This document shows, piece after piece, positions 6,182-6,436 of a DNA stretch of 6,436 nucleotides; position 1 is the stretch's first letter, and each line of letters opens with the position of its first letter. Made by a program: the position numbers and the translations under genes. This stretch comes from Patescibacteria group bacterium (GTDB lineage Bacteria; Patescibacteriota; Minisyncoccia; Minisyncoccales; S141-161). Location of the stretch: contig WFWQ01000020.1 of assembly GCA_015491015.1 (NCBI GenBank), positions 1 to 6,436 on the forward strand. The letters run 5' to 3'. The notes under the pieces were generated by a model. The model saw only the letters and a program-made list of their open reading frames with translations. It made no database searches and had not been told where the DNA came from.

Positions 6182-6186
6182 ACTCT

Positions 6187-6436
6187 ATGAAAATTGCTTT
6201 TGAATTAATAAAAGAAATCCAAAATTTAGCCAAATTAAGCTTTGAAAAAGAGGAGTTGGAGAAATTTAAAGAAGAGTTTGAAAAGATTTTAAAGTTTGTA
6301 GAAAAAATTCAAGAGTTAGAAATCAAAGAAGCAGAGGAAGTTTACCACTTAAAAACTTTTAACAATAAAATAAGAGAAGATAAAGCAATAAGCTCACCTG
6401 AAGAAGTAAGAGAAAAAATTATAGAACAATTTCCAA
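6187..6436 (+). CDS. gatC: Asp-tRNA(Asn)/Glu-tRNA(Gln) amidotransferase subunit C (5' part)
   Basis: Starts with an ATG five bases after the mreB copy 2 stop and stays open to the right edge: 83 complete codons plus one base. The small GatC subunit stabilises GatA in the GatCAB amidotransferase, which converts misacylated Glu-tRNA(Gln) and/or Asp-tRNA(Asn) to the correct amide. Family features seen: the N-terminal helix with IQNLAKLSFEKEELEKF (11-27), matching the usual HIAxLARLxLxxEE start; FEKILKFVEKIQELEI (31-46), matching the LxxILxyVExLxxlD segment; and NNKIREDKAISSPEEVREKI (60-79), matching NxxREDxvxxSl. The full protein is normally about 95-100 residues, so about 12-17 are missing off the edge. 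A gatA gene would be expected next. Presence of GatCAB suggests the organism lacks GlnRS and/or AsnRS. Confidence 0.88.
   Translation, partial: MKIAFELIKEIQNLAKLSFEKEELEKFKEEFEKILKFVEKIQELEIKEAEEVYHLKTFNNKIREDKAISSPEEVREKIIEQFP

Noticed and set aside
1..6436. CRISPR array, tRNA/rRNA genes, insertion sequences, phage or defence genes
   Set aside because: No regularly spaced repeats, no cloverleaf-like or ribosomal segments and no such protein families were seen; nearly all of the window is accounted for by housekeeping genes.

Overview
The window is an AT-rich (about one third G+C by eye), very compact bacterial segment. All seven recognisable genes lie on the plus strand, packed with gaps of 29 nt or less or with overlaps. 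The upstream tail is also on the plus strand. The gene set is conserved housekeeping: cell wall and cell shape (murA, two mreB paralogues), replication (holB), translation (frr, gatC) and membrane proteolysis (rseP). Small proteins, tight packing, two non-adjacent mreB genes without mreC/mreD, and frr placed directly against rseP fit a streamlined genome. A Candidate Phyla Radiation / Patescibacteria member (Parcubacteria-like) is my best guess, inferred from layout and composition only. One gene ends in TGA and no gene contains an in-frame TGA, so the TGA-as-glycine code of Gracilibacteria/SR1 is not supported.

Layout: 2-85 is the C-terminal tail of an unrecognised upstream gene. 86-176 is the only real intergenic gap, holds weak promoter-like elements and shows no convincing terminator. 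murA (177-1454) is followed 6 nt later by mreB copy 1 (1461-2474), which overlaps holB (2465-3406) by 10 nt. A 29-nt gap with an 11-bp-period AT-rich repeat and a fair sigma70-type promoter match precedes frr (3436-3993). Then come rseP (3996-5060, 2-nt gap), mreB copy 2 (5057-6181, ATGA overlap) and gatC (6187 to the window edge). The spacing supports one polycistronic unit, possibly with a second promoter before frr.

How the genes fit together: MurA makes the first committed peptidoglycan precursor, and MreB filaments guide where wall is built. Delta-prime is a clamp-loader subunit, Frr recycles ribosomes, and GatC belongs to the amidotransferase that completes Gln-tRNA and/or Asn-tRNA. The link is probably growth-coupled co-expression rather than one pathway.

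I did not find a mobile element, CRISPR array, defence system, RNA gene or clearly novel system. The points worth a second look are: two MreB paralogues that each deviate at a different nucleotide-handling position (Asn in the phosphate-2 loop of copy 1, Gln at the catalytic Glu of copy 2); complete absence of Shine-Dalgarno sequences before all seven starts although GGAGG occurs at least 13 times inside genes; and a basic amphipathic N-terminal extension found only on the second MreB.
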